From: Desulfolutivibrio sulfoxidireducens
GTDB taxonomy: Bacteria > Desulfobacterota > Desulfovibrionia > Desulfovibrionales > Desulfovibrionaceae
Assembly: GCF_013376475.1 (NCBI RefSeq)
Contig: NZ_CP045508.1
Coordinates: 1,733,501 to 1,797,500, forward strand
DNA: 64,000 nucleotides
Reading direction: 5' to 3'
Positions 1 to 8,173 of the stretch are shown here, in pieces. A model generated the notes under the pieces. The model was not told the origin of the DNA. It saw only the letters and a program-made list of their open reading frames with translations, and did not search any database. Numbering within the stretch: position 1 is the first letter of the stretch; the number at the start of each line of letters is the position of its first letter. Made by a program: the position numbers and the translations under genes.

Positions 1-1
1 G

Positions 2-334
2 GTGTCCACCCTGGCCGGATGGCGGCACGAGAATCCCCGGGACATCGGCCGCTACGCGGCCCTGGCCAGGACCGGGGCCTTCGGGGCGGACGCCGTGGAA
101 CTGACGCCGGCCGAGTCCCTTCGGGAAATGGTCATGCTTGCGTTACGCACCACCAAGGGACTTGATCTCGCCGCCTACCGCGCCCGTTCGGGCCGGGATT
201 TCCTGAAAGACAACGCCGAACTCGTCCGGGCCTTGCGGCAAAACGGGCTTGTGCGCATAAGCGCCGGGCATCTGCGGCTGACCAAAAACGGCCTGCTGGT
301 GAGTAACGTGATCCTGGCCAGACTCGCGTATTGA
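2..334 (+). CDS. HemW-like radical SAM protein, C-terminal fragment cut by window edge
   Basis: Only the last ~110 residues are in the window; the reading frame is open to the left edge, so the true start is upstream. The visible part looks like the C-terminal HemN/HemW domain: a segment LREMVMLALRTTKGLDLAAY, a short linker, then a winged-helix-like end with LVRISAGHLRLTKNGLLVSN, which is the usual closing motif of the oxygen-independent coproporphyrinogen oxidase-like family (HemW, a heme chaperone). The radical SAM core and its CxxxCxxC motif would be outside the window. It ends 165 bases before pgm. HemN itself is an alternative, but the short C-terminal domain fits HemW better. Confidence 0.7.
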   Translation: MSTLAGWRHENPRDIGRYAALARTGAFGADAVELTPAESLREMVMLALRTTKGLDLAAYRARSGRDFLKDNAELVRALRQNGLVRISAGHLRLTKNGLLVSNVILARLAY

Positions 335-499
335 CCTGGCCCGGAAAGGGTCGGCGCCGGACGGCCGGGGCGGCGCGGCGGGAAGCGGTTCCACGGCGCG
401 TCGAAAAAATCGGTCGGGTCGGACGTTGGCCGGGCTTTCTGGACACTTTTCCGGGAATCGGCAATGATCCCTTGTTTCCCACCCCCAAAGGAGGCGTCC

Positions 500-2155
500 A
501 TGCCCGTCCATCCCCTGGCCGGCAAACCGGCCCCGCGATCCCTGCTGGTCAATGTCCCCAGGCTCGTGGCCGCGTATTACGCCGAGCGGCCCGATCCGGA
601 CGATCCGGCCCAGAAGGTGGCCTTCGGCACCTCCGGACACCGGGGTTCGTCGTTTGCCCGGTCCTTCACCGAAACCCACATCCTGGCCATCACCCAGGCC
701 ATCTGCGATTACCGGGCCGGGCACGGCGTCAGGGGGCCGCTTTTTTTGGGCATGGACACCCACGCCCTGTCCGAGGCCGCCCTTATCACCGCCCTGGAGG
801 TCCTGGCCGCCAACGCCGTGACGGTCATGATCCAGGCCGGGCGCGGCTATACCCCCACCCCGGTCATCTCCCACGCCATCCTGGGCCACAATCGCGCCGG
901 CCGGAGAGGGCAGGCCGACGGCATCGTCATCACCCCCTCCCACAATCCTCCGGGGGACGGCGGCTTCAAATACAACCCGCCATCTGGAGGTCCGGCGGAC
1001 ACCGATGTCACCAAGGTCATTCAGGAACTGGCGAACGCCCATATCAAGGCCGGGCTTTCGGGCGTGCGCCGGACGTCTTTTGAAAAGGCCCTGGCCGCCG
1101 ACACCACCATCGAGCATGATTTCGTCCGGCCCTACGTGGACGACCTGGAAAACATCGTGGACATGCGGGCCATCGCCCAGGCCAAGGTGTCTTTGGGCGT
1201 CGATCCCATGGGCGGATCGGGCATCGCCTTCTGGGAGCCCATGGCCGAGCGCTACAAGCTGAACCTGACTGTGGTCAATCCCGTGGTGGACCCGACTTTT
1301 TCGTTCATGACCGTGGACTGGGACGGCAAGATCCGCATGGACTGCTCCTCGCCCCACGCCATGCGCCGGCTGATCGATCTGCGGGACCGCTTCGACGTGG
1401 CCTTCGGCAACGATCCCGACTACGATCGCCATGGCATCGTCACCCCGCATGGGGGGCTCATGAACCCCAACCACTACCTGGCCGTGGCTGTGGACTATCT
1501 GTTTACGACCCGCACCGGCTGGCGGGGGGATGCCGCTGTGGGCAAGACCCTGGTCTCCAGCGCCATGATCGACCGGGTGGCGGCCTCCCTGAACCGCCGA
1601 CTGTGCGAGGTCCCGGTGGGATTCAAATGGTTCGTGGACGGCCTTTTGGACGGCTCCTTCGGCTTCGGGGGCGAGGAATCGGCCGGGGCGTCTTTCCTGC
1701 GTTTCGACGGCACGGCCTGGACCACGGACAAGGACGGCATCATCCTCGACCTCCTGGCCGCCGAGATCACGGCCAAAACCGGCCAGGACCCGGCCAAACA
1801 TTATCAGGAACTGACCGCCCGCTTCGGCGCGCCCCTGTACGAACGTCTGGACGCCCCGGCCAATGCGGCCCAAAAGGCGGCCTTGTCCAGGCTCTCGCCG
1901 GAGATGGTCACCGTCGACAGCCTGGCCGGGGAGCGGATCACGGCCAGGCTGACCGCCGCGCCGGGCAACGGCGCCCCCATCGGCGGCCTCAAGGTGACCA
2001 CGGAGAACGGCTGGTTCGCGGCTAGGCCATCCGGCACCGAGGACGTCTATAAAATCTATGCCGAGAGTTTCCTTGGGCCGGATCACCTGGCGCGCCTCCA
2101 GGCCGAGGCCAGGGACATGGTGGATGCCGCCTTTGCGGCCGCCGGTGTCGGGTGA
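500..2155 (+). CDS. pgm: Phosphoglucomutase (alpha-D-glucose phosphate-specific)
   Basis: Cytoplasmic enzyme that interconverts glucose 1-phosphate and glucose 6-phosphate, feeding glycogen and nucleotide-sugar synthesis. The 551-residue product has the length of the E. coli Pgm family. Visible motifs in order are FGTSGHRG near residue 36, the phosphoserine loop [11 protein letters not shown], the metal-binding loop DPDYDRHG, the sugar-binding loop GGEESAG and the C-terminal phosphate-binding [12 protein letters not shown]. The ATG at 500 is chosen because AAAGGAGG at 487-494 lies at ideal spacing; an in-frame ATG at 464 has no such site. It stands alone on its strand between the HemW end and a transposase-like gene. 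Confidence 0.95.
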   Translation: MPVHPLAGKPAPRSLLVNVPRLVAAYYAERPDPDDPAQKVAFGTSGHRGSSFARSFTETHILAITQAICDYRAGHGVRGPLFLGMDTHALSEAALITALEVLAANAVTVMIQAGRGYTPTPVISHAILGHNRAGRRGQADGIVITPSHNPPGDGGFKYNPPSGGPADTDVTKVIQELANAHIKAGLSGVRRTSFEKALAADTTIEHDFVRPYVDDLENIVDMRAIAQAKVSLGVDPMGGSGIAFWEPMAERYKLNLTVVNPVVDPTFSFMTVDWDGKIRMDCSSPHAMRRLIDLRDRFDVAFGNDPDYDRHGIVTPHGGLMNPNHYLAVAVDYLFTTRTGWRGDAAVGKTLVSSAMIDRVAASLNRRLCEVPVGFKWFVDGLLDGSFGFGGEESAGASFLRFDGTAWTTDKDGIILDLLAAEITAKTGQDPAKHYQELTARFGAPLYERLDAPANAAQKAALSRLSPEMVTVDSLAGERITARLTAAPGNGAPIGGLKVTTENGWFAARPSGTEDVYKIYAESFLGPDHLARLQAEARDMVDAAFAAAGVG

Positions 2156-2199
2156 TCCTCGTTCGGGAGGGGGCGGACCGGTGAATCCGGAGGGCGGCC

Positions 2200-3060
2200 G
2201 TGCACCCGCGTGAATACGAACGGCACGTGCGCTGCGAGGCCTCGGCCCGCCGGCTGTTGCTGTCTTACGTCTGGAAGGGGGGAAAGCGGTTTTGCCCCCG
2301 CTGCCGGGGCGGCAAGGTCTATGAACTCTCGGACGACAGGCTTCGGTGCGCGGCCTGCCGCTATACCTTCCACGACTTCTCCGGCCGGTTCCTCAACGTG
2401 GGGGGCCTGAGCCCCCGGGACTGGCTACGCCTTGTGCGGCTCTTCGAACTGGAGCTGACCGTCAGCCGCATGGCCGACCAGTTGGGTCTGGCCTACAACA
2501 CCGTCTACCGGGCGGTGACCGTGATCCGTTTCTCCATCCTGGCCAACGCCCTGGACGCGTCCCAGCTCCTTTTCGGCGAGGTGGGCCGGGAGCTTGGCTA
2601 CGACAACGGCCGCATGGTCATGTCCCGGTCCGGGGAGCCGGGCGGACATGTCCCGGTCTTCGGCATCATCGAAAAGCCGGGTTGGACCTTTCTCGACCTG
2701 GTGCCGGACATGCGCGTGGAACACGTGGTGCATTTCAACATGAATTTTTCCCTCAAGGTCACCCGCCTGGGCAAGATCGTCTACACCGACCGTTTCCAGC
2801 ATTACGACGCGCTTATGTTCTGCGGCGGCGACGACGCCTGGCGCTACGCCGATATCCTGGACCGCACGCCCTATCTGGACACCCTGCCGGACGGCTTCTG
2901 GAATTTCGCCCGGACCCGGCTTCGCCGCTTCAGCGGGGTCAGCGCCCGCCGCTTTCCGCTCTATCTCAAGGAGCTGGAATTTCGCTACAACCACAGAAAT
3001 GAGTCTATCCTGCCGATTCTTCTTACCTTCCTCTGCTCTCTTGTGCCAAAATACGAGTAA
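2200..3060 (+). CDS. IS1595-like (ISXO2 domain) transposase, probably domesticated or inactive
   Basis: 286-residue protein. An N-terminal zinc ribbon (CPRC at residues 31-34 and CAAC at 51-54) is followed by a helix-turn-helix-like stretch and a region resembling the ISXO2/IS1595 DDE domain: VFGIIEKPG, KIVYTDRFQHYD with the second acidic residue, then GFWNFARTRLRRFSGVSARRF and the closing LKELEFRYNHR typical of the family. The first catalytic Asp, normally in a DES-like motif before the GKR stretch, is not evident; the equivalent segment reads FGEVGRELGYDN. I see no terminal inverted repeats around the gene, so it is probably an immobile relic or a domesticated DNA-binding protein. Start is GTG at 2200 with CCGGAGGG upstream. 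Confidence 0.7.
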   Translation: MHPREYERHVRCEASARRLLLSYVWKGGKRFCPRCRGGKVYELSDDRLRCAACRYTFHDFSGRFLNVGGLSPRDWLRLVRLFELELTVSRMADQLGLAYNTVYRAVTVIRFSILANALDASQLLFGEVGRELGYDNGRMVMSRSGEPGGHVPVFGIIEKPGWTFLDLVPDMRVEHVVHFNMNFSLKVTRLGKIVYTDRFQHYDALMFCGGDDAWRYADILDRTPYLDTLPDGFWNFARTRLRRFSGVSARRFPLYLKELEFRYNHRNESILPILLTFLCSLVPKYE

Positions 3061-3124
3061 AGAGATTTTTTTTGACCCGCCCCAGGTTCTGGCCCTAAAA
3101 CAAACATCATCTGTAATATTAGGT

Positions 3125-3148
3125 ACTTATGTCATTTTTGACATAAGT
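3125..3148. promoter_or_regulatory. Perfect 10-bp inverted repeat, candidate operator upstream of fdhAB
   Basis: Arms ACTTATGTCA (3125-3134) and TGACATAAGT (3139-3148) are exact reverse complements separated by TTTT. The right arm contains a consensus-like -35 box TTGACA (3138-3143), but no convincing -10 follows at normal spacing. The site lies 277 bases before the fdhA start in an AT-rich stretch, so a dimeric regulator site for the formate dehydrogenase genes is the simplest reading. The regulator cannot be named from sequence alone. Confidence 0.5.
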
Positions 3149-3178
3149 CGATCCAGGTGGGCGGTACGGGGGAGGTCG

Positions 3179-3400
3179 ATGAAAACACAGCGATGTATCG
3201 CGGCGGACGCGCAGGGAGCCCTGCCGTTTTTCGGCCTTGGATTCGATCTGGATGCGGTTCGGCTGCGGGCCGAATCCATATCCTGGTCCGGATGCGAGAG
3301 GGCCAAGGCGGACGTTCCCCTGGCGAAGATTCCTGTGACGTGGCTTGCGGCGGGCTATGCCTTGCAGCTTCGTCTGGGTCGGGAAATTCGCGGGTGCTAA
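3179..3400 (+). CDS. Small hypothetical protein upstream of fdhA, with an echo of the FdhA N-terminus
   Basis: 73-residue reading frame with a good ribosome-binding site (GGGGGAGG at 3168-3174, ATG at 3179), ending 24 bases before fdhA. Residues ~17-31 (FFGLGFDLDAVRLRA) resemble the end of the FdhA signal peptide (FGGLGFDLTPVHAKA), and the DNA matches at 16 of 17 bases over GGCCTTGGATTCGATCT. The twin-arginine part is missing and the rest shows no known domain. It may be a translated leader, or noise in a decayed duplication of the fdhA 5' end. The gene call is weak. Confidence 0.3.
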   Translation: MKTQRCIAADAQGALPFFGLGFDLDAVRLRAESISWSGCERAKADVPLAKIPVTWLAAGYALQLRLGREIRGC

Positions 3401-3424
3401 CCACGTAACCGGTTGGAGGAATGC

Positions 3425-6400
3425 ATGAAGCTCAAACGCAGGGATTTTCTCAAGCTGACCGGCGGGGCCATGGCCGTCACCGCGTTCGGCGGCCTGGGAT
3501 TCGATCTCACCCCGGTCCATGCCAAGGCCGCGGCGGCCAAGCTGGCCGGAACGGCGCAGACCACCTCGGTGTGCTGCTACTGTTCCGTTGGATGCGGGCT
3601 CATCGTGAGCACGGCCGACAGCGGCAAGGGCCGCGCGGTCAATGTCGAGGGCGACCCCGACCATCCCATCAGCGAAGGCGCCCTGTGTCCCAAGGGCGCG
3701 GCCATCTCCCAACTCGGGGAAAACGACCGGCGCATCCAGAAGGTGCTCTACCGGGCTCCGTATTCCGACAAGTGGGAGGAGAAAAGCTGGGACTTCGCCC
3801 TGGAGCGCATCGCCAAGCTGACCAAGGAGACCCGCGACGCCTCGTTTGAGGCGAAAGACGCCAAAGGGCAGGTGGTCAACCGGGTGAACGGCATTGCCTC
3901 GGTGGGTTCGGCGGCCATGGACAACGAGGAGTGCTGGGTCTATCAGGCCATGCTCCGGGCCATGGGACTTACCTACATCGAGCATCAGGCCCGTATCTGA
4001 CACAGCGCCACTGTGGCGGCTCTGGCAGAGTCGTTCGGACGCGGCGCGATGACCAATCACTGGATCGACATCGTCAACAGTGATTGCATTTTCATAATCG
4101 GCAGCAATCCCGCCGAAAACCATCCCGTATCGTTCAAGTGGGTCATGCGGGCCAAGGACAGAGGCGCCAAGGTCATTCACGTTGACCCGCGCTTCACCCG
4201 CACCTCCCAGCACGCGGACATCTTCGCCCGCCTGCGCTCGGGCTCGGACATCGCGTTTTTTGGTGGCCTGATCAATTACATCTTGAAGAACAATCTCATC
4301 TTCAAGGACTATGTCGTCAACTACACCAACGCGGCCTTCATCCTTGGGGACAAATTCGAGTTCAAGGATGGACTTTTCTCGGGATTCAACGAGGAAAAGC
4401 GGTCCTACGACAAGTCCTCGTGGTCCTTTGTGAAGGACGACAAGGGCGTTCCCAAGAAGGATCCGACCCTGGCCAATCCCCGGTGCGTCTATCAGCTCAT
4501 GAAAAAGCACTATGAGCGCTATGACCTGAAAACCGTGTCCAAGATCAGCGGCACCCCGGAAAAGGATCTGGTCGAGGTCTACCAGGCCTACGCGGCCACG
4601 GGCAAACCCGAAAAGTCCGGCACCATGCTCTACGCCATGGGCCAGACCCAGCACACCGTGGGCGTGCAGAACATCCGGGCCATGACCCTCATCCAACTGC
4701 TTCTGGGCAACATCGGCGTGGCCGGCGGCGGCATCAACGCCCTGCGTGGCGAGGCCAACGTCCAGGGGTCCACGGACCAGGGGCTTTTGTACCATATCCT
4801 GCCCGGCTACCTGCCCACGCCTTCCGCGGCCATGCCCACGCTTGCGGACTATAACGCCAAGAACACGCCCAAATCCGCCGATCCGCGAAGCGCCAACTGG
4901 TGGGGCAACCGGCCCAAGTACGTGGCCAGCTTCCTCAAGTCCATGTACCCCGCCCAGGAGTTGGAGACGGCCTATTCCTGGCTGCCCAAGCTCGAGCCCG
5001 GCAAGGACTATTCCTGGCTGTCGCTTTTCGACGCCATGCTGGGCGGGGCCTTCAAGGGCTTTTTCGCCTGGGGCCAGAACCCGGCGGCCAGCACGGCCAA
5101 CTCCAACAAGACCCGCGAGGCCATGAGCAAGCTGGACTGGATGGTCACGGTGAACATCTTCGACACCGAGACCGGATCGTTCTGGCGCGGCCCGGGCATG
5201 GACCCGAAAAAGATCAAGACCGAGGTGTTCTTTCTGCCCTGCTGCGTGTCCATCGAGAAGGAAGGCTCCATCTCCAACTCCGGACGCTGGATGCAGTGGC
5301 GCTACGCCGGACCCAAGCCCATGGGCGAGTCCAAGCCCGACGGGGACATCATCTACGAGCTCTTCGAGAAGATCCGTGAGCTCTATAAAAAAGAGGGCGG
5401 GGCCTTCCCCGACCCCATCCTGAACCTCAACTGGGACATCGCCACCAACCACGTCTATGATCCGCACAAGGTGGCCAAGCGCATCAACGGGTATTTTATC
5501 AAGGAAAAGACCATAAAGATCGGCGACGCGGACAAGACCTTCAAGCCCGGCGACCAGGTGCCGGCCTTCGCCATGCTTCAGGACGACGGCTCCACCTGCT
5601 CGGGCTGCTGGATCTACTGCGCCTCCTACACCGACAAGAACATGTCCGCCCGCCGCGACAAGACCCAGACCGAGATGCAGGCCAAGATCGGCCTGTTCCC
5701 GGCCTGGTCCTGGGCCTGGCCGGTCAACCGGCGGATCATCTACAACCGGGCCTCCGTGGACCTAAACGGCAAGCCGTATCAGCCCAACAAGGCGGTCATC
5801 GCCTGGGTCGACGGCAAGTGGGTGGGCGATGTGCCCGACGGTCCCTGGCCGCCCATGGCCGACGTGGAAAAGGGCCGTTATCCCTTCATCATGACCACCG
5901 AGGGCTTTGGCCAGCTTTTCGGCCCGGGCCGCAACGACGGTCCGTTCCCGGAATACTACGAGCCCCTGGAATGCCCGGTCAGCGCCCATCCCTTCTCCAA
6001 ACGGCTGCACAACCCGACCGCCCTGATATTCAAGGGCGAGGCGGAAAAACGGGCCGTGTGCGATCCGCGTTATCCGTTCATCTGCTCCACCTACCGGGTC
6101 ACGGAGCACTGGCAGACCGGGATTATGACCCGCTGGGTGCCCTGGCTGCTTGAGGCCGAGCCCCAGATGTTCGTGGAGATGAGTCCTGAACTGGCCACCA
6201 TGCGCGGCATCAAAAACGGCGAGAAGGTCATTGTCGAGAACATGCGCGGACAGCTTTGGGCCAAGGCCATCATCACCGAGCGCATCAAGCCCTTTACGGT
6301 CATGGGCGAGACCGTCCATCAGGTGGGCATTCCCTGGCACTTCGGTTGGGTCTTCCCCAAGGACGGCGGTGATTCGGCCAACCTGCTCACCCCCTCCGTG

Positions 6401-6463
6401 GGCGATCCCAATACGGGCATCCCGGAAACCAAGGCCTTCATGGTCAACGTGCGGAAAGCCTAA
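3425..6463 (+). CDS. fdhA: Periplasmic formate dehydrogenase, catalytic alpha subunit (selenoprotein)
   Basis: Oxidises formate to CO2 (or the reverse) at a tungsten or molybdenum bis-MGD site and passes electrons through FdhB to periplasmic cytochromes. 1012 residues including selenocysteine encoded by the in-frame TGA at 3998-4000 (residue 192), in the diagnostic context EHQARI-Sec-HSATV. A twin-arginine signal (RRDFLK) opens the protein. The N-terminal [4Fe-4S] ligands are C50, C53, C57 and C88. Strong similarity to Desulfovibrio FdhA continues to the C-terminal molybdopterin-binding domain (LLTPSVGDPNTGIPETKAF). Start ATG 3425 follows GGAGGA; an out-of-frame ATG lies at 3421. It is followed after 14 bases by fdhB. 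Many annotation programs would split this gene at the TGA. Confidence 0.97.
3998..4040 (+). promoter_or_regulatory. UGA selenocysteine codon and probable bacterial SECIS region
   Basis: The TGA at 3998-4000 is followed in frame by codons conserved in selenocysteine formate dehydrogenases. Bacterial SECIS hairpins lie directly after the UGA inside the coding sequence. A candidate stem here is GGCTCT with AGAGTC around a GGC loop (about 4018-4032), and other pairings are possible. The exact fold is not resolved by eye; the function follows from the protein context. Confidence 0.7.
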
Positions 6464-6477
6464 GGAGGCCATCACCC

Positions 6478-7203
6478 ATGAATGGAAAAAGCTTCTTTGT
6501 CGACCTGTCCAAGTGCACGGCCTGCCGGGGCTGTCAGGTGGCCTGCAAGCAATGGAAAAACAAACCCGCCGAAAAGACGGAAAACACCGGCTCGCACCAG
6601 AATCCGCCGGATCTGTCCTGGATGACGCTGAAACTGGTGCGGTTCACGGAAAAAACCATTGACGGCAAGTTCAACTGGCTGTTTTTCCCGGACCAGTGCC
6701 GTCACTGTGTGGACGCCCCATGCAAGATGGTGGCCGATTCCGAGGTGGAGGGGGCCATCATCCAGGATGAGGCCACGGGAGCGGTGATTTTCACCGAGAA
6801 GACCAAGGACATCAGCATCGACAACGTGCGCCCGGCCTGTCCCTACGACATCCCCCGGGTCAATCCCGAGACCAAGGTCATGTACAAGTGCGACATGTGC
6901 ATCGACCGGGTCCAGGCGGGCTTGCTTCCGGCCTGCGTGCAGACCTGTCCCACGGGCACCATGAACTTCGGTGACCGCGCGGAGATGCTGGAAATGGCGA
7001 AAAAGCGGCTGGAGGAAGTCAAAAAGAGGTATCCCCAGGCCGTTTTGGTTGACCCCGATGACGTGCGGGTGATTTTCCTGTGCCTGTTCCCCGGGGACAA
7101 CTACTACAAACACGTCACGGCCGAGGCGGGTGAGCCCCGGACCATGACCCGCAAGGCGCTCCTGGCCGGCATAGCCAGGCCCTTTGCCCGCATCCTGTCG
7201 TAA
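6478..7203 (+). CDS. fdhB: Formate dehydrogenase iron-sulfur beta subunit
   Basis: 241-residue ferredoxin-like subunit that takes electrons from FdhA and hands them to soluble periplasmic cytochrome c3. Four cysteine clusters for [4Fe-4S] centres are visible: CTACRGCQVAC near the N-terminus, CRHCVDAPC, CPYD with its partners, and CDMCIDRVQAGLLPACVQTCP. It has no signal peptide and no membrane anchor, so it should travel to the periplasm with Tat-targeted FdhA, as known for the Desulfovibrio FdhAB dimers. AAGGAGG at 6462-6468 overlaps the fdhA stop. No cytochrome subunit follows; the operon ends at a strong terminator. Confidence 0.96.
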   Translation: MNGKSFFVDLSKCTACRGCQVACKQWKNKPAEKTENTGSHQNPPDLSWMTLKLVRFTEKTIDGKFNWLFFPDQCRHCVDAPCKMVADSEVEGAIIQDEATGAVIFTEKTKDISIDNVRPACPYDIPRVNPETKVMYKCDMCIDRVQAGLLPACVQTCPTGTMNFGDRAEMLEMAKKRLEEVKKRYPQAVLVDPDDVRVIFLCLFPGDNYYKHVTAEAGEPRTMTRKALLAGIARPFARILS

Positions 7204-7234
7204 TCCGGCTCGCCACCCTCGGGCCTGATTCAAA

Positions 7235-7269
7235 CGGCCGCCGGAAGCATCTTCCGGCGGCCGATTTTT
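7235..7269 (+). terminator. Rho-independent terminator of fdhAB
   Basis: Perfect 12-bp stem CGGCCGCCGGAA (7235-7246) with TTCCGGCGGCCG (7252-7263), five-base loop, followed by A and a run of five T. It begins 31 bases after the fdhB stop. Confidence 0.9.
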
Positions 7270-7342
7270 GTGCACAGCGGCGGCGTTGTGCCGGAAAATC
7301 CAAATGCGCCCGGTCCTTGTCAGACAGATGAAATGTGAGGTA

Positions 7343-7370
7343 TTGTATTCGTTAAATGAGAATGTGTTAT
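7343..7370 (+). promoter_or_regulatory. Candidate sigma70-type promoter for the DUF1992 gene
   Basis: TTGTAT (7343-7348) and TGTTAT (7365-7370) with a 16-base spacer in a locally AT-rich stretch, 47 bases before the downstream ATG. It lies directly after the fdhAB terminator, so the next gene needs its own promoter. Confidence 0.4.
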
Positions 7371-7417
7371 TCTTGCGGATCGGCTGGTCCGGGTCGCACC
7401 CCGGACAGGGGGGATGT

Positions 7418-7873
7418 ATGCCGGATGATGATGATCTCAAAGCCGCCGACGGTGCCGCCTTCCGGAAAGAATGGCAAAAGGATGCGACCCGGGCCGAATA
7501 TAAAGAGTATCTGGGTATGCGGGATCGCGGCATGCCGGAAGGCTCCGGGGTGGATATTGTGGAGGCGAAGATACGGCGGGCCATGGCCGAGGGGCAGTTC
7601 GACAATCTGGAGGGACAGGGGAAAAAGCTTGATTTGAAGGGGTATTTCGATGCGCCGGAACATCTGCGCGTGGGGTATCATTTTTTGAGGAATGCCGGTT
7701 TCGTGCCCGAGGAAGTGCGCCTGAGCAAGGAGATAGAGGTGCTCAAGGAACGTCTCGCGTCGGCGAAGACCGAGCAAGACAAGCGCGAGATCAGGCAAAA
7801 GATCGCCAAGGCTTCTATGGATTACGGGTTTTACATGGATTACAACCGGAAATTCGCCAAAAAGTTGTTCTGA
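7418..7873 (+). CDS. DUF1992 (DnaJ-homologue subfamily C 28-like) domain protein
   Basis: 151-residue soluble protein matching the conserved DUF1992 family. The core runs from about residue 45 with VEAKIRRAMAEGQFDNLEGQGK, then LDLKGYFDAPEHLRVGYHFLRNAGF and a coiled-coil-like helical end. The family is named after a eukaryotic J-protein relative but carries no J domain here, and its function is unknown. ATG 7418 is chosen because the family match starts soon after it and a G-rich Shine-Dalgarno-like run (7408-7413) precedes it. The gene is bracketed by the real fdhB 3' end and a decayed copy of it, which suggests rearrangement at this locus. Confidence 0.8.
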   Translation: MPDDDDLKAADGAAFRKEWQKDATRAEYKEYLGMRDRGMPEGSGVDIVEAKIRRAMAEGQFDNLEGQGKKLDLKGYFDAPEHLRVGYHFLRNAGFVPEEVRLSKEIEVLKERLASAKTEQDKREIRQKIAKASMDYGFYMDYNRKFAKKLF

Positions 7874-7886
7874 CCGCTGGCCGGCC

Positions 7887-8018
7887 ACCCGCACATGCCC
7901 CGCAAGGCGGTCCTGGCCGTGCCGACCGGACCCCTTGCCCGCTCCCAGTCGCAATCCGGCTTTCCAGGCCTCGGGCCTGTGCAAACGGCCTCAGGGGCAA
8001 GACCACCGGCAGCCGTTT
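7887..8018 (+). pseudogene. Degenerate duplicate of the fdhB 3' end and its downstream flank
   Basis: The 74 bases from 7887 align without gaps to 7137-7210, the last codons of fdhB plus the first bases after its stop, with 56 identities by hand count. The similarity continues through CTCGGGCCTG and CAAACGGCC into the terminator. The equivalent of the fdhB TAA stop reads CAA and no frame is maintained, so this is not coding. It shows that part of the fdh locus was once duplicated around the DUF1992 gene. Confidence 0.75.
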
Positions 8019-8022
8019 TTTT
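7983..8022 (+). terminator. Probable terminator after the DUF1992 gene, remodelled from the duplicated fdh terminator
   Basis: AAACGGC (7983-7989) pairs with GCCGTTT (8012-8018), followed by T to 8022. The 22-base loop is long, consistent with decay of the original fdh-type stem, but a short stem plus a T run remains. Confidence 0.5.
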
Positions 8023-8086
8023 CTCGAATTCTTTTCTGGAAAAACACCGAAGGATATGCACATGAGGGCATAACGACCGGTAATTC

Positions 8087-8114
8087 TTGACGCCCCGCCC
8101 CCGTATGTTACCTT
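8087..8114 (+). promoter_or_regulatory. Candidate promoter of the seven-gene sensory/redox operon
   Basis: TTGACG (8087-8092) and TACCTT (8109-8114) with a 16-base spacer, about 60 bases before the first gene. The -10 box is poor, so the call is tentative. Confidence 0.35.
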
Positions 8115-8173
8115 TGTGAAAAAATCCGCGACCCGACCCCGCCTGGTCACGAACCGCCTGCAAGGAGCGCGAG

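Noticed and set aside
143-2086. Long open frame on the minus strand opposite pgm
   Set aside because: Low-complexity, His/Gly/Asp-rich translation with no family features; a codon-bias shadow of pgm in high-GC DNA. The same applies to long antisense frames opposite fdhA, hyuA, hyuB, mutS, uvrC and the beta-CASP gene.
3425-4000. fdhA as a truncated pseudogene followed by a second gene
   Set aside because: The TGA is at the conserved selenocysteine position and the flanking frame is intact on both sides.
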